A stretch of DNA of 64,000 nucleotides, taken from positions 4,712,001 to 4,776,000 of the forward strand of contig NZ_QPER01000001.1 in the NCBI RefSeq assembly GCF_009455635.1. Direction: 5' to 3'. The notes beneath the pieces are model-generated. The model had not been told where the DNA came from. It did no database searches and worked only from the letters and a program-made list of their open reading frames with translations. How positions within the stretch are numbered: position 1 is the first letter of the stretch; each line of letters starts with the position of its first letter. A program made the position numbers and the translations under genes. The stretch comes from Paraburkholderia agricolaris (GTDB taxonomy: Bacteria; Pseudomonadota; Gammaproteobacteria; Burkholderiales; Burkholderiaceae). This document shows, one piece after another, positions 60,118 through 64,000 of this stretch.

Positions 60118-60772
60118 GCGCCGCGGCCGATCGGGCGCGCGTGGTTTCACGCTGATCGAGCTGCTGGTCGCGATCGCGATCATGGCGGTGATTGCCGTGT
60201 TGTCGTGGCGCGGGCTGGACCAGATCATTCGTGGCCGGCAGACGATTACGAATGCGATGGAAGACGAGCGCGTCTTTGCGCAGGTGTTCGACCAGATGCG
60301 GATCGACGCACGTCAGGCCGCGTCGGACGATGAGTCCGGGCAGGCCGCTGTGTCGATTAGCGGCAGTGTGCTGCAGATCGTGCGGCAGATCCTGCTGCCG
60401 GGGACGGCGCCGCGCTTGCAGGTGGTGAGGTATCGCGTATCCGAGGGGCGGGTGATTCGGTATGCGTCGCCGCCGCTGGCGAATGTGGGCGAGTTGCGTA
60501 GTGCGCTGCGCGGTGGCGAGGGTGATGGCTGGACGGCAGTGCCTTTGATGGGCGGCGTTGGGGCTATTTCGGCTCGTCTTTATGTGCCCAAGGTTGGCTG
60601 GACCACGCAGATGAAGGATGTGCAGAGTGCTATTACGGAGAACGATAATAATTTGAAGGTGCCCCAGTTGGGGAATGCGCCGCTGCCGCGGTCGGTGACG
60701 GGGCTGGAAGTGAGTGTGGGGGCTAAGTCGTTGGCGCGGCCTGTCACGCGGGTTTTTCTCGTCGGAGAATGA
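60095..60772 (+). CDS. gspJ: Type II secretion minor pseudopilin GspJ
   Basis: 225 residues. Prepilin motif ARGFTLIELLVAIAIMAVIA; the family block RGLDQIIRGRQTITN and the C-terminal GspJ body follow. GGAGAATGAG at its end supplies the ribosome site for the ATG at 60774. Confidence 0.95.
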   Translation: MKTTVRSERRGRSGARGFTLIELLVAIAIMAVIAVLSWRGLDQIIRGRQTITNAMEDERVFAQVFDQMRIDARQAASDDESGQAAVSISGSVLQIVRQILLPGTAPRLQVVRYRVSEGRVIRYASPPLANVGELRSALRGGEGDGWTAVPLMGGVGAISARLYVPKVGWTTQMKDVQSAITENDNNLKVPQLGNAPLPRSVTGLEVSVGAKSLARPVTRVFLVGE

Positions 60773-60773
60773 G

Positions 60774-62588
60774 ATGAGGGTTTTGTTGTTGTCTCCGCGA
60801 CGGTTTGTGGTTGTGTGGTTTGTTCGCCTTTTGCGGCGGGCTTGGTTGCGGTCTTCTTGTGTTGGCCTTTCCTTGTTTTGCTATCGGTCTATTGGCGTTC
60901 CCCCTGTGCGGGGGGGCACCTACTTTTCTTTGCCTGCCGCAAAGAAAAGTAGGCAAAAGAAAGCGGCTCAAACCGCTAATGCTAAGCGGGTCCCCCGCAC
61001 AGCCAACGGTAGTGGTGCATCTGGAATCTGTATTCCCGCACACTTCGCCTCAGTGACAAAGCAGTCATTAGCTCCGGCGGCGCTCCGCGCGCCGATGGGT
61101 ACACCTCAAACAATCGGGCCTTTGGGCGTGACGCCCTTTTCAGCCGCACTCCCCAGTTCTGACGCACCGGCATTGCCGGGGAAAAGGGTTGGGCACTTCG
61201 CCGAGGCGAAGCCGAGGGCTCCCACTCACCCCGGCCAAGGCCGGGGGTTTTCGAAGTGGACCGTTCCGGTGAGCGCGCAGCGCGAGGCGGGAGGTATGAC
61301 GGCCTTGTCACTTCCGGTTGGGGACATTGGGGCACGGATTCCAGATGCACCACTACCCTCTCCAAGCCAGGGGACCCGCTTAAGAGTTAGCGGTTTGAGC
61401 TGCTTTCTTTTGCCTACTTTTCTTTGCAGCAGGCAAAGAAAAGTAGGTGCCCCCCCGCACAGGGGGAACGCTAATAGACCGATAGCAAAACAAGGAAAGG
61501 CCAACAAAGCAATCGCACAGCCAAAAGCCCAACGCGGCGCAGCGATCATCAGCGCCCTACTGGTAGTCGCGCTCTCAGCGATATTAGTATCGGGCATGCT
61601 CTGGCGCCAGCAAGTCCAAATCCGCAGGATAGAAAACCAGCGTCTCCTATCCCAGGCGCAATGGGTCGCCCGCGGCGCGCTCGACTGGACGCGCCTGATT
61701 CTCCGCTCGGAGGGCGACACCTCGGCAGGCATCACGTATCTGGGCGGCCTATGGGGCGTCCCCATCGCCAAAACACGTCTGTCGGATTTCCTTGGACAAA
61801 TCGGTGAAGTCAGAGCCGAGCAAGGCCAGGCAACCTATCTGTCAGGTTCAATCGAAGACGCCCAGGCGAAATTCAATCTCCGCAATCTGGTCTCGAGCCC
61901 GGCGCCCGGCGTCATGCAAGTGAACATGGAGCAGGTCGACGCCTATCAGCGCCTGCTCGTATCTCTCGGTGTGAACAGCCAGCTGGCGAAAACCACCGCC
62001 TTGCAGGTGCGCTCGAGTCTCGCGCAATCGGCGACACGTTTCCAGACGGTCACGTCCGCCGCGGGCACGACGGCGACCCCGCTCACCGCGGGCGGCGGCG
62101 CTATAGGCGGCAGCTTCACCGATAAACCCGGTATCGAGGACGGTGACGACAACGCCGCAGTCGCGCCGCTGCAAATGACCAGCGTCGATTCGCTGCTCGA
62201 TATCCCCGGCTATACGCCGGAAATGGTCGCGCGTTTGCGGCCGTTCGTCACCGTGCTGCCGACAGTGTCGGCGGTCAACATGAATACGGCCTCCGCCGAA
62301 GTCGTCGCTGCAATCGTGCCGGGGATGAATCTGTCCGCCGCACAAGCCTTCGTCGCGCGCCGGCAGACCGTGTTTTTCCATAACGTCGCCGATGTGCAAC
62401 TGGCCTTGCGCGGCGCCGGCGTACAGTCGGTGTCGATCGATCCGAATGAGATGGACGTCAACACGAGCTACTTTCTGATCCACGGCCGCGTGCAGCACGA
62501 ACGCGCGGAAGTCGATCGCACGACCCTCGTCTATCGCGATGCTTTGACTCACACTACGCGTATCGTGCGGGTACAAGACCAATTATGA
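60774..62588 (+). CDS. gspK: Type II secretion minor pseudopilin GspK, 5' end invaded by a repeat element
   Basis: 604 residues if read from the ATG at 60774, against about 350 for the mature body alone and a leader of 10 or so in other bacteria. GspK caps the pseudopilus tip. The true body begins at the prepilin site QRGAAIISALLVVALSAILV (Gly255, mature Ala256 at base 61539). It continues with the GspK signature WVARGALDWTRLILRS, a SAM-like helix-hairpin region and NMNTASAEVVAAIVPGMNLS. The 255-residue leader is encoded mostly by repeat copy 2 (60861-61505) and resembles no family. Possible internal starts (such as ATG at 61296) exist; whether this protein is made and processed is unknown. 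Confidence 0.85.
   Translation: MRVLLLSPRRFVVVWFVRLLRRAWLRSSCVGLSLFCYRSIGVPPVRGGTYFSLPAAKKSRQKKAAQTANAKRVPRTANGSGASGICIPAHFASVTKQSLAPAALRAPMGTPQTIGPLGVTPFSAALPSSDAPALPGKRVGHFAEAKPRAPTHPGQGRGFSKWTVPVSAQREAGGMTALSLPVGDIGARIPDAPLPSPSQGTRLRVSGLSCFLLPTFLCSRQRKVGAPPHRGNANRPIAKQGKANKAIAQPKAQRGAAIISALLVVALSAILVSGMLWRQQVQIRRIENQRLLSQAQWVARGALDWTRLILRSEGDTSAGITYLGGLWGVPIAKTRLSDFLGQIGEVRAEQGQATYLSGSIEDAQAKFNLRNLVSSPAPGVMQVNMEQVDAYQRLLVSLGVNSQLAKTTALQVRSSLAQSATRFQTVTSAAGTTATPLTAGGGAIGGSFTDKPGIEDGDDNAAVAPLQMTSVDSLLDIPGYTPEMVARLRPFVTVLPTVSAVNMNTASAEVVAAIVPGMNLSAAQAFVARRQTVFFHNVADVQLALRGAGVQSVSIDPNEMDVNTSYFLIHGRVQHERAEVDRTTLVYRDALTHTTRIVRVQDQL
60861..61505. repeat. Composite inverted-arm repeat element, copy 2, inside gspK
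   Basis: 645 bases, from GTTGGCC to GGCCAAC. The left arm (60861-61059) and right arm (61305-61505) are inverted, each with the CTACTTTTCTTTG..CAAAGAAAAGTAG hairpin. They differ from each other in the same way as in copy 1 (CCCCGCACAGCC side against CTCCAAGCCAGGGG side). The core is 245 bases. Its first 30 bases resemble the start of the copy 1 core (GCGCGCCGA), after which the two cores diverge. The length is exactly 215 codons and no stop occurs in the gspK frame. Confidence 0.9.
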
Positions 62589-62616
62589 ATAACGCCTTTC
62601 CCAGAGAGAGTGGCCT

Positions 62617-64000
62617 TTGAGCACGCTGATCGTTCTATTGCCGCCGCGTGATCCGGCGGTGCCGTCGCAGGAATGGCAACTGCCGGACTTGCCGTTCGTG
62701 CTGCTCGACAAGTCGGGCCGCACCCAACGCGCGGGCCGCTCGGCGCTCGCGCTGTTGCCGCGCGCCTCGTCGACGGTGCTGATGGTCGCCGCCCGCGACC
62801 TGCTGATGATGCCCGCCAAGCTGCCGCCGTTGCGCGGTCCGCGGCTGCGCCAGGCATTGCCGAATATCGTCGAGGATCAACTGATCCAGGACCCGCAAAC
62901 CTGCCACATCGCCGTCGATCCGCAACCGGTCGCAGGCGGCCGGCAGTTGCTCGCGATCATCGACCGCGGCTGGTTCCGCTTCATCTGCGAGGGCTTTGCC
63001 GCAGCGGGCCACCGCAGCGTGCGCGCAGTGCCGGTTACGCGCTGTCTGCCGCAAGCCGTCGCGCTCGACACCCCCGCCGAAGTCGCGGAAATGGTCAACG
63101 CGGGCGAGCCGGTGATGGCAGGTACGGCCAGCGTGGCGACATCGCTGCCGGGTGTCGCGCCGGTAGTGGCGCCAGAAGTCGCGTCGGTAATGCCGATGGT
63201 GGCGGCCGTGCTCGGCGCCGTTGTTCAGACCGCGCCCGCATTGCTGCTTGAAGGCGCGGTCGAACGTGTGGTGGACAACGGTGCGCCACGTGTCGAACTG
63301 GCTATCGCGCGCGGCGTGCAAGGCGAAGGGCTGGCGGTGCCGGCCAGCGCGGTGAACGCGACGCTCAGCGCGCTCGCCGGCGCGGCGCCGGTCTCGCTGT
63401 ATATGCTGACGGAAGTGCCCGGCACCGAGCCGAGTCTCGCCGCAACCAGTCCGGCCAAGCTTGCCGCCTATGTGCACGGGGCCAGCCCGCTGCCGTTCGA
63501 GCAGCTCGCACGCCGCGCGCTGGCGTGCCGTTTCGACCTGTGCCAGTTCGAGTTTGCCTCGCAACCGTGGCGGCTCGACCGCGCGACGCTGCGGCGCCTG
63601 CGCCTGCCGGTCCTGCTGGCGGTCGGCGCGCTGGTGATCGCGATTATCGGCGCGAACGTGCAGTGGATGATGCTCGCGCGTCAGCGCGACGCGATCAACA
63701 CGCAGATGACCGAGCTGCTCCTGAACACCTTCCCCAAGACGACGGTCGTGCTCGACGCGCCCGATCAGATGTCGCGCCAGTTGCAGCAGTTGCGGGTGGC
63801 CGCGGGTGAACTGTCGCCGGACGATTTTCTGTCGCTCGCCGATGGCCTTGCGCGTTCGTTGGCGCCAGTGCCGGTCAACGGTATCGCCGCGCTCGACTAT
63901 CACGACCGGCGGCTCGACGTGACCTTCAAGCCCGAGGTGAAACTCGATGCCGATTTCGCCAAGCGTCTGTCGCGCAACGGCCTGACCGGTGCGATCGACA
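62617..64000 (+). CDS. gspL: Type II secretion GspL (3' end beyond the window)
   Basis: 461 residues are inside the window. Inner-membrane assembly protein that holds GspE to the platform. The start is TTG at 62617, giving (M)STLIVLLPPRDPAVPSQEWQ, with AGAGAGAG about 8 bases upstream; no ATG fits. The cytoplasmic actin-like domain occupies the first 320 or so residues, a membrane segment (LRLPVLLAVGALVIAIIGANV) comes at about 330-350, and the periplasmic part follows. gspM and gspN should lie just outside. Confidence 0.92.
   Translation, partial: MSTLIVLLPPRDPAVPSQEWQLPDLPFVLLDKSGRTQRAGRSALALLPRASSTVLMVAARDLLMMPAKLPPLRGPRLRQALPNIVEDQLIQDPQTCHIAVDPQPVAGGRQLLAIIDRGWFRFICEGFAAAGHRSVRAVPVTRCLPQAVALDTPAEVAEMVNAGEPVMAGTASVATSLPGVAPVVAPEVASVMPMVAAVLGAVVQTAPALLLEGAVERVVDNGAPRVELAIARGVQGEGLAVPASAVNATLSALAGAAPVSLYMLTEVPGTEPSLAATSPAKLAAYVHGASPLPFEQLARRALACRFDLCQFEFASQPWRLDRATLRRLRLPVLLAVGALVIAIIGANVQWMMLARQRDAINTQMTELLLNTFPKTTVVLDAPDQMSRQLQQLRVAAGELSPDDFLSLADGLARSLAPVPVNGIAALDYHDRRLDVTFKPEVKLDADFAKRLSRNGLTGAID

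Overview
The window is a GC-rich, gene-dense stretch of a Burkholderiaceae primary chromosome, most likely Paraburkholderia. Three things support this: the residue-level character of HemE, MnmG, the ATP synthase subunits and the Gsp proteins; the gene order atp - parBA - rsmG - mnmG; and a type II secretion cluster whose gspC lies backwards between gspF and gspG. From 4 to 33 kb every gene is on the minus strand. After about 49.7 kb the large operon runs on the plus strand. Two intergenic gaps with DnaA boxes (43.5-44.0 kb and 46.5-47.3 kb) and two parS sites (15.7 and 17.26 kb) suggest that this is the origin-proximal part of chromosome 1.

Layout. 1-2 kb: start of hemE (minus) and a periplasmic cyclohexadienyl dehydratase (pheC-like, plus), then a candidate 6S RNA with its own terminator. 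2.2-4 kb: acyl-CoA synthetase. 4.2-11.9 kb: complete F1Fo ATP synthase operon atpIBEFHAGDC. 12.7-17.1 kb: parB, parA, rsmG, mnmG, with one parS inside mnmG and one just upstream, inside a terminator-like palindrome. 17.3-29.2 kb: two branched-chain-amino-acid-type (Liv/HAAT) ABC systems. The first has a LivM-LivG fusion and two tandem binding-protein paralogues. The second is a five-gene operon whose LivF has an Arg in place of the Walker A Lys. 29.5-34.4 kb: a GMC oxidoreductase and mmsA, separated by a large composite inverted repeat, and a divergent LysR regulator.

34.6-43.5 kb: CYTH-domain protein, Lrp regulator divergent from phhA-phhB (phenylalanine hydroxylation), a DUF3717 small protein, an OmpR/TctE-type two-component pair, a SET-domain protein, an OYE-family flavoenzyme, a class I amidotransferase and a MarR regulator with a Cys-rich tail. 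44-49.3 kb: YbdK-type glutamate-cysteine ligase, a Kef-type antiporter, the putative origin gap, and mnmC, which acts in the same tRNA wobble-uridine pathway as mnmG. 49.7-52 kb: HU, a His-rich COG0523 GTPase and a small lytic transglycosylase. 52.5-64 kb: gspD-E-F-(C reversed)-G-H-I-J-K-L, cut off by the window end inside gspL.

The most unusual signal is a roughly 620-645 bp repeat present twice (31.2-31.8 kb and 60.86-61.5 kb). Both copies have two long inverted arms that differ from each other in the same way, enclosing cores of different length and sequence. One copy fills the mmsA-GMC gap. The other lies in the 5' end of gspK, is 215 codons long with no stop in frame, and leaves the pseudopilin with a leader of about 255 residues.
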